The notes below the pieces were generated by a model. It saw only the letters and a program-made list of their open reading frames with translations, was not told the origin of the DNA and did not search any database. Of a stretch of 64,000 bases of DNA, positions 8,186 to 17,124 are shown in pieces. Origin of the DNA: Nocardioidaceae bacterium. GTDB taxonomy: Bacteria > Actinomycetota > Actinomycetes > Propionibacteriales > Nocardioidaceae. Position numbers and translations under genes: made by a program. The DNA lies in the NCBI GenBank assembly GCA_030655315.1, contig JAURVT010000017.1, forward strand, positions 1 to 64,000. Direction: 5' to 3'. Position 1 is the stretch's first letter. Each line of letters opens with the position of its first letter.

Positions 8186-9240
8186 CGTGCCTCCACCAGG
8201 ACCTTGACCTGGTCGCCGGTGCGCGACAGCAGGGTCTCGAACCCGCCGGCGACCACGTCGTCCATGCCGATGCGCGCGGTGACGACCTTCTCGACCGGGT
8301 AGCGGCCGCTGCTGATCAGCTTGATGATCCGCGGCCAGTCGTAGACCGGGTAGCACCAGGTGCCGGCCAGCGTGACGTCGTGCTCGGACAGCACCATCGG
8401 GTCGATCGCGGCGGGCCTGGTGTGCAGGCCGGTCTGCGAGACGCGTCCGGCCGACCGGACCGCGCCCAGTGCCGACTGCAGGGCGGCCTCGTTGCCCGAG
8501 CACTCGATCACCGCGTCCACGCCGACGCCGTCGGTCCAGTCACGGGCCCACTGCGCGACGTCGACCTGCGTGGGGTCGACGACCTCGCCGACGTCGAGGC
8601 TCCGGGCCAGCGCCACCCGCACGGGGTTGACCTCCGAGACGACGACCGACGCCCCGGCGGCCGTCGCGTAGAGCGCGGCCAGTGCGCCGATGGGTCCGGC
8701 GCCGGTGACCAGCACCGAGTCACCGGGACGCACGCCCGCGACGTCGACCCCGTAGGCGGCCACGGCGGCCGGCTCGACGAGGGCGCCCTGGACGTCGTCG
8801 ACGGTCTCGGGGAGCACGCTCACCTGGTCGGCCCGGACCACCGCCAGCTCGGCGATGCCACCCCAGCGGGCGCTCAGGCCGACGCAGGCCATCGTCACGC
8901 AGAGGTGGTTGCGGCCACGGCGGCAGTGGAAGCAGCTGCCGCAGTAGAGCAGGGGCATCACCGACACCCGCTGCCCGACGCGGACGTGGGTCACATCGGC
9001 GCCGACCTCGACCACCTCGCCGGAGAACTCGTGACCGAGGATCTGCGGCAGCTGCGACCCGTTCAGGGCGTGCGGCGCCGACGGGATGACGATCGGCCCC
9101 ATCGCGTACTCGTGCAGGTCGGTGCCGCAGATGCCGCACCAGGCCGGCCTGAGCATCACCTCGCCAGGGCCTGGGCCGGTGGGGGCCTCGACGTCCTCGA
9201 CGCGGATGTCGTGCTCTCCGTGGAACACCGCTGCTCTCAT
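8182..9240 (-). CDS. 2,3-butanediol dehydrogenase-like zinc dehydrogenase
   Basis: 352 aa. AWCGICGTDLHEY, the long insert PIVIPSAPHALNG and ILGHEFSGEVVEVGADV follow the pattern of (R,R)-butanediol dehydrogenases closely. The structural-zinc loop CGSCFHCRRGRNHLC is intact. The Rossmann motif is VTGAGPIGALAALYA. Known family members interconvert butanediol and acetoin with NAD. The E1-E2 genes at the other end of the locus could cleave acetoin, so this gene supports a butanediol/acetoin or similar vicinal-diol route, although sugar-alcohol dehydrogenases share these motifs. ATGA overlaps couple it to both neighbours. Confidence 0.82.
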   Translation of the reverse strand: MRAAVFHGEHDIRVEDVEAPTGPGPGEVMLRPAWCGICGTDLHEYAMGPIVIPSAPHALNGSQLPQILGHEFSGEVVEVGADVTHVRVGQRVSVMPLLYCGSCFHCRRGRNHLCVTMACVGLSARWGGIAELAVVRADQVSVLPETVDDVQGALVEPAAVAAYGVDVAGVRPGDSVLVTGAGPIGALAALYATAAGASVVVSEVNPVRVALARSLDVGEVVDPTQVDVAQWARDWTDGVGVDAVIECSGNEAALQSALGAVRSAGRVSQTGLHTRPAAIDPMVLSEHDVTLAGTWCYPVYDWPRIIKLISSGRYPVEKVVTARIGMDDVVAGGFETLLSRTGDQVKVLVEAR

Positions 9241-10319
9241 GTGTCACTGCTCCTCGTGTCGATCTCGGGTTCCATGGTCGGGTCGAACAGGACCTTGCCG
9301 TCCAGCCCGCCGGAGGCCATCCGGTCGAGCTGACCGGCCAGGTCCGACAGCGGCCGCACGGAGTCCAGCAGCTCGGTGGCGAGCCCGGTCCGCGCCAGGA
9401 TCTCCATGGCGGGGGACAGGTCGTCGCCGCAGACGTGCGCGAGCGTCGTCTCGAGGGTGACCTCGCGCATCACCAGGGCGTGCAGGTCGATCTCCTGCGG
9501 CCCGGACGGGAGCCCGACCTGCAGGATCCGCCCGCCGGGCCGGACCATCGCCTGGGCGCGGCCCACCATGCCCAGGGCGCCGCTGGCCTCGATGACGACG
9601 TCGGCGCCACCGGGCCCCACAGCCTCGGCCACGGCGGCGTCGCCGTCGTCGCCCGCGGCGACCGTCGTGGTGGCGCCGGTGCGCGCAGCCCGCTCGAGCC
9701 GCCGACCGGCGAAGTCGACCACGACCACGTCGCAGTCGACGAGGTCGCGCAGGCCCGCCAGGACGAAGGTCCCGATGGCGCCGGCGCCGATCAGCACGAC
9801 CGTGTCGCCCGGCCGGACGCCGGCGCGACGCGCGGCGTGCAGGCCGACGGCCATCGGCTGGGCGAGTCCGGCGGCGTCCAGGCCGAGCCCGTCGGGGACG
9901 GGCCGCAGCGTCGACATGGGGACGGAGACCAGCTCGGCCATGCCGCCGTGCGTGTTGAGGCCGAGCGTGTAGTAGCGGCGGCACAGGTTGGTCCGGCCCT
10001 CACGGCACCGGTCGCAGGTGCCGCAGCTGACGCCGGCGCCGCTCGCGACCAGCCGGCCCGTCTCCCAGCCCGAGCCGGGGACGGTCTCGACGACCTCGCC
10101 GACGAGCTCGTGCCCGGGGATCATCGGACCGTGGTGGCCCGTGACCGGGTGGGGGGTGCGGACGGGGAAGGTCCGCGGTCCCTTGGTCCACTCCCCCAGG
10201 TCGGTGCCGCACATCCCGCTGCGCAGGACCCGGACGACGACCTCGCCCGCGGCGGGCGTGGGGTCGGGGACGTGCTCGAGACGGACGTCGCCGGCGTCGT
10301 GGAAGACCGCGGCGCGCAT
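9237..10319 (-). CDS. Zinc-dependent medium-chain dehydrogenase
   Basis: 360 aa. Catalytic-zinc residues are SGMCGTDLGEW and IPGHELVGEVVE, the structural-zinc loop is CGTCDRCREGRTNLC, and the nucleotide motif is LIGAGAIGTFVLAGL. It has the butanediol/threonine dehydrogenase layout and an N-terminus, MRAAVFHDAGDVRLE, very like the next gene's, so the two are probably paralogues from tandem duplication. The start overlaps the M24 stop by one base (TGATG). Three dehydrogenases in one operon imply successive oxidations of one substrate or oxidation of stereoisomers; the substrate itself is unknown. Confidence 0.82.
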   Translation of the reverse strand: MRAAVFHDAGDVRLEHVPDPTPAAGEVVVRVLRSGMCGTDLGEWTKGPRTFPVRTPHPVTGHHGPMIPGHELVGEVVETVPGSGWETGRLVASGAGVSCGTCDRCREGRTNLCRRYYTLGLNTHGGMAELVSVPMSTLRPVPDGLGLDAAGLAQPMAVGLHAARRAGVRPGDTVVLIGAGAIGTFVLAGLRDLVDCDVVVVDFAGRRLERAARTGATTTVAAGDDGDAAVAEAVGPGGADVVIEASGALGMVGRAQAMVRPGGRILQVGLPSGPQEIDLHALVMREVTLETTLAHVCGDDLSPAMEILARTGLATELLDSVRPLSDLAGQLDRMASGGLDGKVLFDPTMEPEIDTRSSDT

Positions 10320-11710
10320 CAGGGCGTCGCTCCGTCCTCGCCACGACCGGCGGGCGTGTTGAGGTGCGACTGCGAGTCGCGCACGAGGGGCAGGCCGCCC
10401 CCGACCGACAGGTAGCGCGGCCCGGCGACGAGCAGCTCCTCGGCGGGGAACTTGGTGACGACCTCGCAGCCGTCGGCCGTGACGACGACCTCCTCCTCGA
10501 TCCGCGCGGCACCGATGCCGTCGGCCGAGGGCCAGTAGGTCTCGAGGGCGAAGAACATGCCCTCCTCGAGGGTCTCGGGGTGCTCGAGCGACACGAGCCG
10601 GGAGAAGATCGGCTTCTCCCAGATCGAGAGCCCGACGCCGTGGCCGTACTGCAGGGCGAAGGCCGCCTCCTCGTCGGGGAACCCGAACTCGTGCGCCTCG
10701 GGCCAGACGCTCACGACGTCGGCGGTGGTCGCGCCGGGACGCACCAGGGCGATGGCGCGGTCCATGTACTCCCGGGCCCGCTTGTAGGCGTCGTTCTGGG
10801 CCTGCGACGCCGACCCGACGGCGAACGTCCGGTAGTAGCAGGTCCGGTACCCGTTGTAGCTGTGCAGGATGTCGAAGAACGCCGGGTCGCCGGGTCGGAT
10901 GATCCGGTCGGAGTACACGTGCGGGTGCGGCGAGCAGCGCTCGCCGGAGATCGCGTTGACGCCCTCGACGTACTCCGAGCCCAGGTCGTAGAGCGTCTTG
11001 GAGACCAGCCCGACCGTCTCGTTCTCCCGCACGCCGGGACGCAGGAACTCGTACAGCGTCGTGTAGGCGGCGTCGACCATCGAGGCGGCCTGGGTGAGCA
11101 GGGAGATCTCGTCGCGGGTCTTGATGGTGCGGGCGCGCAGGAAGACCTGCTGGCCGTCGACGACGGTGACCCCGGCCTGCTGGAGCGCGAACAGGATGGG
11201 CAGCTCGATCACGTCGACGCCGAGCGGCTGGTCGAGCAGGCCGAACTTCTCGAGCTCGCGCTTGATCTTGCGCGCCACCTCCTCGGCGACCCCGGCCGAG
11301 GGGTTGAACGCGCCGCGGAGCGTCGAGATGCCGGCACGCGCCCCGGACTCGGCGCGAGGACGGACGGCGCCGTGGTGCGGCGCGTGCGGGTCGGCGTCCA
11401 TCTCGGCGGTGGTCTGCGTCAGCCACGGGTTGTAGAGCTGGTGGTGCCGGGCGGCGGAGCCGAAGTCCCAGACGATCGGGTCGCTGTTCCGGGTCAGCAG
11501 GCTGAACCGGATCATCTTGTCCATCGCCCACGTGCCGATGTGGGTGGACGACATGTAGCGGATGTTGGAGAAGTCGAACGCCAGCAGCGCGCCGACGTCG
11601 GAGAGCTCGAGCTCGGCCTTGAGGCGGGCGAGCCGCTCCTCGCGCAGGCGGTCGAAGGAGATGCGGTTCTCCCAGTCCACGGCGTTGGTCCCGTAGGTGG
11701 CAGTGCTCAT
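10319..11710 (-). CDS. M24-family (aminopeptidase P/creatinase/DMSP-lyase fold) protein with a missing metal ligand
   Basis: 463 aa: a creatinase-type N-terminal domain (about 20-190, GALLAFDFSNIRYMS) and a pita-bread C-terminal domain. Of the five usual metal ligands I see Asp in AFFDILHSY, His in YGHGVGLSIW, Glu in FFALETYW and Glu in RIEEEVVV. The second Asp, expected 12 residues after the first, is Tyr (GYRTCYYRTF). Loss of a ligand points away from a plain dinuclear peptidase and towards a creatinase-like or lyase-like chemistry. Its place between an ABC importer and dehydrogenases suggests it releases an oxidisable product from the imported compound. That is inference. Confidence 0.8.
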   Translation of the reverse strand: MSTATYGTNAVDWENRISFDRLREERLARLKAELELSDVGALLAFDFSNIRYMSSTHIGTWAMDKMIRFSLLTRNSDPIVWDFGSAARHHQLYNPWLTQTTAEMDADPHAPHHGAVRPRAESGARAGISTLRGAFNPSAGVAEEVARKIKRELEKFGLLDQPLGVDVIELPILFALQQAGVTVVDGQQVFLRARTIKTRDEISLLTQAASMVDAAYTTLYEFLRPGVRENETVGLVSKTLYDLGSEYVEGVNAISGERCSPHPHVYSDRIIRPGDPAFFDILHSYNGYRTCYYRTFAVGSASQAQNDAYKRAREYMDRAIALVRPGATTADVVSVWPEAHEFGFPDEEAAFALQYGHGVGLSIWEKPIFSRLVSLEHPETLEEGMFFALETYWPSADGIGAARIEEEVVVTADGCEVVTKFPAEELLVAGPRYLSVGGGLPLVRDSQSHLNTPAGRGEDGATP

Positions 11711-11789
11711 CGGTGGAGCCTTTCTGGTCGGACAGGGAGGATCGGGTGCCGGACGCGGGGCGAGGCGGCGCGTCGGACGGGTGAGGGGG

Positions 11790-14288
11790 TCAGACGCCGG
11801 CCAGGCGCCGGCGTCGCAGGCCCAGCAGCGTGTAGACCACGGCCGCGACGAGGATCAGCAGGCCCTGGAAGTAGTACTGCGACGTCGACCCGAGGCCGAG
11901 GAACGTCGTCGCGTTCAGCAGCTGCTGGAGCAGGAGCGCACCGGCCAGCGTGCCGACGAAGGTGCCGCGGCCGCCCGTCAGCGCGGTGCCGCCGAGGACG
12001 ACGGCGGTGACGCTGGTGAGGGTGAACGCCGATCCCTGGCTGGGGTCGCCGATGCCGTACTGGCCCATCAGCAGCAGGGCGCCGAACAGGCAGCAGGTGC
12101 TGGCCGCGACGTAGGCGAGGACGATGGTCCGGTTCACCGGGATGCCGACCCGGCGGGCGGCGTCCTCGTCCGAGCCCGCGCCGCGCAGGACCAGGCCCCA
12201 GCGCCGGCGCCGCAGCCCCAGCTCGAGCACCACCACGAGGGCGACCAGGAGGAGGAACGCGACGGGCAGCGGGCCCACGGTCGAGTTGATGGCGGTCTGG
12301 AAGGTGATGCTGATGTAGCCGTCCTGGGTGGGGCGGAGCAGGAACGCGAAGCCGCCGAGCGCGATGTAGAGCGTCAGGGTGGCGGCGATCGGCGTGAAGT
12401 GGCCGAATCGGATGAGCAGGCCGTTCACCGTCCCCACCCCCACCGCGACCGCGAGCATCAGCACGAGCCCGGTCACCACCCGCACCGCCGAGCTGCCGTC
12501 GTTGACGAAGAACGACGCGACCACGACGAGGAACCCGGCCAGCGGGCCGACCGACAGGTCGATGCCGCCGGTGAGCAGGGCGAAGTTCTGCCCGAGCGCG
12601 ATGAACCCGACCGCGGTGGCGCCGAGGAGCAGGTTGGAGATGTTGAACGCCGAGAGGTAGCGGTCGTTGCCCGGTGCGATGAGGACGGTCAGCAGCACCA
12701 TCACCGCGACGAGCAGCAGGGTGGGGGTGTACTCGCTGTCGAGCCAGCGTCCGAGGCGCGACGTACGGTTCCGCTCGGCGTCGGCGACGACCTCGGCGGT
12801 CGACGTCACGGCTGCCTGGATGATGCGGGTCTCGGTGACCTCGTCGCCGTGCAGGTCGGCGACCACCTGGCCGCGGGACATCACCACGACCCGGTCGCAC
12901 AGGCCCTCGAGCTCCTTGGCGTCCGACGACGCGATGACGACCGGCACGCCGCGCTCGGACGTCTCGCGCAGGATCGTGTAGATCTCGGCTCGGGCGCCGA
13001 CGTCGACGCCCTGGGTGGGCTCGTCGGCGACGAGCAGCGGCGGCTCGGAGAGCAGCGCCCGGGCGAGGACGACCTTCTGCTGGTTGCCGCCCGACAGCGA
13101 CGACACCGGCGCCTCGGCCGACGCGGACTTGACCGAGAGCGAGTCCATCGAGCGGTGCACGGCGTCGAGCTCGCGACGCCGGCTCGTCAGCCCGCTGCGA
13201 CGGAAGAAGGTCAGCGCCAGCAGCGCGGCGTTCTCGCGGACCGACATCTTCATCATCAGGCCCTCGGACTGGCGGTCCGCGGGCACGTAGGCGGCGTCGG
13301 CGCGCAGCGTCGCCTGCGTCAGGCCCGTTCCCGCCGCCTCGACGGTGCCCGTGAAGCGGTCGAGGCCGGCGAGGGCCCGGAGCAGCTCGGTCTGGCCGTT
13401 GCCGACCACGCCGGCGACCCCCAGGATCTCGCCACGACGCACCTCGGCGTCCACGCCCTCGAAGCCGTGACCGCTCAGCCCGGTGACGCGCAGGCCCACC
13501 GGCGCGTCGTCGCGCACGTCCGGCTTCGGCGGGAAGGTGGAGTCGAGGCGGCGCCCGATGATCAGGCCGAGCAGGTCCTCGTCGGTGATCTCGTCGACGG
13601 TGCTGGTGCCGCGGACCTCGCCGTCGCGCAGCACGGTGACGCGGTGGGCCAGCTGGCGCACCTCGGCCATGCGGTGGGTGATGTAGACGACCGCCGTGCC
13701 GCCGTCGACCGCCGACCGGACCAGCGCGAACAGCCGGTCCACGGCGTCGGCGCCCAGCGGCGCCGTGGGCTCGTCGAGGATGAGCAGCGTCGGGTCCAGC
13801 GCGAACGCCTTGGCCACCTCGAGCAGGTGCTTCTCGGCGAGGGTGAGCGTGTCGACCCGGTCGCCCAGGTCGATGTCGAGACCCACGCGGTCGACGATCG
13901 CGCGCGCTGCCTCGGTGCCGCCGCCGAGCGGCAGCACCGAGGACGGCAGCGCCACCCGGAGGTTCTCCAGCACCGTGAGGTCGGGCAGGACCGCCGGGTG
14001 CTGGTGGACGATCGCGATCCCCATGTCGGTGACCGACCGCGGGGTGAGCGAGTCGACCTCGGTGCCGCCGACGGCGATGGTGCCCTCGTCGGGCTGGGTG
14101 GCGCCGGTGGCGACCCCCATCAGCGTCGACTTGCCGGCACCGTTCTCACCCAGCACCGCGTGCACCTCGCCGGGACGGATGTCGAGGTCCACCTGCGACA
14201 GGGCGGTGACGCCGCCGTACCGCTTGGTGATCCCGGACAGCCGCATGACCGTCGGCGCACCGGTCAGGGTGCTCGCAGCGTGGCTCAC
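11790..14288 (-). CDS. Ribose-type (CUT2) ABC transporter: fused duplicated ATPase and permease
   Basis: 832 aa. The first half (about 1-500) is an RbsA-like double ATPase. Domain 1 has Walker A GENGAGKST and Walker B LLILDEPTAPLG. Domain 2 has a degenerate Walker A, VVGNGQTEL, but an intact signature LSGGNQQKV and VADEPTQGVD. From about 515 it becomes an RbsC-like permease (YLSAFNISNLLLGATAVGF, LLTGGIDLSVGPLAGF, many hydrophobic helices). These are usually separate genes, so this is a fusion. With the second permease and binding lipoprotein it forms a complete importer, probably for a small polyol or sugar-like solute. GTG start at 14288. Confidence 0.87.
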   Translation of the reverse strand: MSHAASTLTGAPTVMRLSGITKRYGGVTALSQVDLDIRPGEVHAVLGENGAGKSTLMGVATGATQPDEGTIAVGGTEVDSLTPRSVTDMGIAIVHQHPAVLPDLTVLENLRVALPSSVLPLGGGTEAARAIVDRVGLDIDLGDRVDTLTLAEKHLLEVAKAFALDPTLLILDEPTAPLGADAVDRLFALVRSAVDGGTAVVYITHRMAEVRQLAHRVTVLRDGEVRGTSTVDEITDEDLLGLIIGRRLDSTFPPKPDVRDDAPVGLRVTGLSGHGFEGVDAEVRRGEILGVAGVVGNGQTELLRALAGLDRFTGTVEAAGTGLTQATLRADAAYVPADRQSEGLMMKMSVRENAALLALTFFRRSGLTSRRRELDAVHRSMDSLSVKSASAEAPVSSLSGGNQQKVVLARALLSEPPLLVADEPTQGVDVGARAEIYTILRETSERGVPVVIASSDAKELEGLCDRVVVMSRGQVVADLHGDEVTETRIIQAAVTSTAEVVADAERNRTSRLGRWLDSEYTPTLLLVAVMVLLTVLIAPGNDRYLSAFNISNLLLGATAVGFIALGQNFALLTGGIDLSVGPLAGFLVVVASFFVNDGSSAVRVVTGLVLMLAVAVGVGTVNGLLIRFGHFTPIAATLTLYIALGGFAFLLRPTQDGYISITFQTAINSTVGPLPVAFLLLVALVVVLELGLRRRRWGLVLRGAGSDEDAARRVGIPVNRTIVLAYVAASTCCLFGALLLMGQYGIGDPSQGSAFTLTSVTAVVLGGTALTGGRGTFVGTLAGALLLQQLLNATTFLGLGSTSQYYFQGLLILVAAVVYTLLGLRRRRLAGV

Positions 14289-14338
14289 TGTTGGTCCTCG
14301 TCCTCGTCCTCGTCGTCGTCTCTGTGGCCGGCCGGGCG

Positions 14339-15436
14339 TCAGTCGCCGAGCTTGGCCTGCTCCTCGCCGGGCATCTCGGCGGAGAGGTAGGTGTCACCGG
14401 GCAGGTCCTTGCGGCACTGGACCGGGTTGGGCTCGCCGCTCACGGAGTCCTCGAAGACCGGACCCTTGAAGGCGTCGGCGGACGGGACCTTGCCGCCGGT
14501 CGCCTTGGCCACGGCGTACTGCACCGCGAGGCGGACGTTGTCGTTGCCCGTGGTGACGGTGGTCATCTTGAACGGCGACGTCTTCTGGCTGTCCTCCCAG
14601 AAGCAGCTGAGCGAGTTGCCGTCGGTCGTGGCCAGGGCCGGGATGTCGCGGCCGCTCTTGGCGAACAGGGGCAGCGCGCTGACGAGCGTCGGGCCGAAGT
14701 CGGAGACGATGACGTCGATCTGGGGGTACTTGGCGATGTCGGCCGTGAGCAGCTGCTGGGTGAGCGCCGGGTCCCAGTTGGTCGGCTGGAAGGGCTTCTG
14801 CCCGATGAACTCGTAGGAGTCCGGGAGGTTCTTGCGCATCGCCTCGTACTCCTCGATGCTCTGGCTGTTGCCGGCCGGGCCGCCGAGGAAGAGCACGTTG
14901 CCGCCGTCGGGCACGTTCTTCTTGATCCAGGTGGCCCAGTTGACGCCGTCGTTGGCGAAGTCGTCGCCGATCCACTTGTCGTAGTTGACGCCCGCCTTGC
15001 CGCCGGGGTCGACGCGGTAGGGCACCGTCACGACGCCGGCCTTGTAGGACGCGGTGAGCGCCGGGAGGACCGCCTTGCCCGCGTCGGGGAAGACCACGAG
15101 CGCGTCGACGCCGGAGGACACCAGGCCCTTGATGTCGGAGATCGACTTCTGGACGTCTCCCTGCCCGTCGGCGTACTTGAAGCCGGTGACGCTGGGGCAC
15201 TTGGCCGCCTCGGCCTTGCCCGACGCGGTCGTGACCAGGCGCCAGCTGTTGCCGCCGTAGCCGTCGACGAGCCCGAGCTCGATCTTCTTGGTGCCGCACC
15301 ACTCGGGTGCGCCGTCGACGCGGGTGGCGGGGCCCTCGGCGCCGTTCGACGTGCTGCCGGTGCTGCCGCAGGCCGCCAGGGCGACGGCGAGCGAGGTGAT
15401 CGCCGCACCGGTCACAAGGTTTCGGGTCAGGCTCAT
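14339..15436 (-). CDS. Sugar-type ABC transporter substrate-binding lipoprotein
   Basis: 365 aa. A lipoprotein signal peptide ends in the lipobox LAAC (Cys about 23) and is followed by a Gly/Ser/Thr linker, then a periplasmic-binding-protein type I fold (DVQKSISDIKGLVSSGVDAL, VFPDAGKAVLPAL). It captures the ligand outside the membrane and delivers it to the two permease domains. It lies between the two permease genes in the operon, 50 nt from each. The ligand cannot be read from sequence. Type I binding proteins of CUT2 systems carry pentoses, polyols, autoinducer-like diols and nucleosides. Confidence 0.86.
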   Translation of the reverse strand: MSLTRNLVTGAAITSLAVALAACGSTGSTSNGAEGPATRVDGAPEWCGTKKIELGLVDGYGGNSWRLVTTASGKAEAAKCPSVTGFKYADGQGDVQKSISDIKGLVSSGVDALVVFPDAGKAVLPALTASYKAGVVTVPYRVDPGGKAGVNYDKWIGDDFANDGVNWATWIKKNVPDGGNVLFLGGPAGNSQSIEEYEAMRKNLPDSYEFIGQKPFQPTNWDPALTQQLLTADIAKYPQIDVIVSDFGPTLVSALPLFAKSGRDIPALATTDGNSLSCFWEDSQKTSPFKMTTVTTGNDNVRLAVQYAVAKATGGKVPSADAFKGPVFEDSVSGEPNPVQCRKDLPGDTYLSAEMPGEEQAKLGD

Positions 15437-15485
15437 CTGGTCCTCCGGGTGCTGGGGGTGGGGTCGTGACGGGTGGTGCGGATGG

Positions 15486-16493
15486 TCAGGTGGGTGCGCC
15501 GGACGGCGCCGCCCGGTCGGGGGTGAGCCGGCGGACCAGCGCGGTCCAGCGGATCGTGTAGAGCGAGACGCCGACGGCGAGCGCGGCGGCCTGGACGAGC
15601 GGCGAGATGGCCGGCGAGACGCCGAGCACGGACACCAGCTGCACGAGCTGCTGCAGGAAGACCGCCGCGACGACCGTCGGCAGCGGGAACCCGCGACCGC
15701 CGAGCAGCGACGTCCCGCCCAGCACGACCACGGCGATCGACGGCAGCAGGTACCGGTCGCCGGAGTAGGCGGTGGGCTGAGAGGTGATGCCTGCGATCAG
15801 GATCCCGGCCAGGCAGTAGAGCAGCTGGGCCCAGACGTAGGTGAGGCAGTGGTGGCGCCGCTCGCGGAGCCCCGCGGTGCGGGCCGCCAAGCGGTTCGAG
15901 CCGATGGCCTCGAAGCGGCGGCCCGCCACCGTCTTCTTGACCAGCAGCGTCACGACGCCGAGGGTCACGAGCGCGATCACCACCGCGTGGGGCACGCCCG
16001 CCGTGGTGCCACCGGCGACGTCGGCCAGGAGGTTCGTCGTGATCCTCGGGCGCCCTCCGGAGATCTCCAGGTTGACGCCGTAGAGGAGGGCGTTCGTGCC
16101 GAGCGTCGCGATGATGGCGTTCAGGCCCAGCAGACCGATGAGCACGCCGTTCAGCAACCCGGCGACCACGGCGAACACGAGCGCGATGCCGATCGCCGGC
16201 ACCAGGCGGCCGCTGTCGCCGTCGGGCACGTGGGTGACGACGATGAGCGCCAGCGAGATGCCGCCCGCGACGGACAGGTCGATCCCGCCCTGCTGGACGA
16301 CGAGCATCTGCCCCAGGCCCGCGATGGCGAGCACCGCTGCCACCGGCAGCATGCCGGAGAGCGAGGTGCCCGACACGCTCGCGGGATCGAGCGCGGCGCT
16401 GAGGACGAACAGGGCGACGGTCGCGACCCCGATCGTCACCAGCCCCCGCGACACGGTCACCCGCCCGCCGGACCTGTTCGTCTGCACCGCCAC
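15486..16493 (-). CDS. Ribose-type ABC transporter permease
   Basis: About 335 aa, strongly hydrophobic, BPD_transp_2 family. LVVQQGGIDLSVAGGISLAL is the conserved loop, and VVLGGTSLLGGRGFPLPTV follows near the C-terminus. It pairs with the permease half of the ATPase fusion as a heterodimer. I prefer the GTG at 16493, which has AGGAGA 7 nt upstream. An ATG at 16517 is in frame but sits right against the operator and has only AGGTG touching it. First gene of the seven-gene minus-strand operon ending at 7166. Confidence 0.85.
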   Translation of the reverse strand: MAVQTNRSGGRVTVSRGLVTIGVATVALFVLSAALDPASVSGTSLSGMLPVAAVLAIAGLGQMLVVQQGGIDLSVAGGISLALIVVTHVPDGDSGRLVPAIGIALVFAVVAGLLNGVLIGLLGLNAIIATLGTNALLYGVNLEISGGRPRITTNLLADVAGGTTAGVPHAVVIALVTLGVVTLLVKKTVAGRRFEAIGSNRLAARTAGLRERRHHCLTYVWAQLLYCLAGILIAGITSQPTAYSGDRYLLPSIAVVVLGGTSLLGGRGFPLPTVVAAVFLQQLVQLVSVLGVSPAISPLVQAAALAVGVSLYTIRWTALVRRLTPDRAAPSGAPT

Positions 16494-16523
16494 GTCGTTC
16501 TCTCCTGTGATCACCATCACCTG

Positions 16524-16548
16524 CTTTGTACAGCGTGACTGTACAAAG
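16524..16548. promoter_or_regulatory. Operator of the catabolic regulon (copy 4, perfect palindrome)
   Basis: CTTTGTACAG and CTGTACAAAG, perfectly inverted 10-bp arms around a 5-bp centre; the core is TGTACA-N7-TGTACA. It lies 31 nt upstream of the GTG start of the transporter operon, where a repressor would block the promoter. It is the best copy of the motif seen at 3753, 5111 and 5955. Confidence 0.75.
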
Positions 16549-16650
16549 GTTCGCTCTGGATGCACAAGAGGACGGGGGATGGTTTGTGGCGCCCCGCCGG
16601 CTCAGCCCGGCGGACCGCGCCGGTCGACGTCCGCCTCCTATCGTTCTCCC

Positions 16651-17124
16651 GTGGTCGATCCCGCCTCCGCCTGCGTCGTCGAGCCCGTCCGCGCGCGTGA
16701 CGCGGACGTGCAGGTCCTGCTGGTCGCGCTCACCGCCGAGCTGGCCGGGAGCGGGTACACGCCTGAGCAGACCTTCGGCTACTCCGTCGAGCAGCTCGAG
16801 GCCGGCCGGGTGCACCTGGTCGGGGCCCGGGTCGCGGGCCGGCTCGTGGGGGTCGCGGGCATCGAGGTGCAGGTCCACGGCCTGGCCGAGCTCAAGCGCT
16901 TCTTCGTCGGGCCCGAGCACCGGGGCGCCGGCGTCGCCGACGCACTGATCGACGCCCTCCTCGCGCACGCAGCCGGCTCTCACGTGCGGACGGTCCGCCT
17001 GGAGACGGGCGACGAGCAGCGGGCCGCGATGGGCTTCTACCGGCGCCACGGCTTCGTGCGCGTCCCGAGGTTCAGCCCCTACGAGGCCAGCGAGACCTCG
17101 GTGTGCATGGAACGCGCTCTGTGA
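16651..17124 (+). CDS. GNAT-family N-acetyltransferase
   Basis: 157 aa. The acetyl-CoA binding motif A is FVGPEHRGAGVADALIDALL (about 82-101), followed by VRLETGDEQRAAMGFYRRHGF, the usual family ending. Size and layout are those of small soluble acetyltransferases; the acceptor is unknown. The GTG at 16651 has no Shine-Dalgarno, but TATCGT at 16639-16644 stands 6 nt before it, so the message is probably leaderless. It diverges from the ABC transporter operon. Confidence 0.82.
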   Translation: MVDPASACVVEPVRARDADVQVLLVALTAELAGSGYTPEQTFGYSVEQLEAGRVHLVGARVAGRLVGVAGIEVQVHGLAELKRFFVGPEHRGAGVADALIDALLAHAAGSHVRTVRLETGDEQRAAMGFYRRHGFVRVPRFSPYEASETSVCMERAL

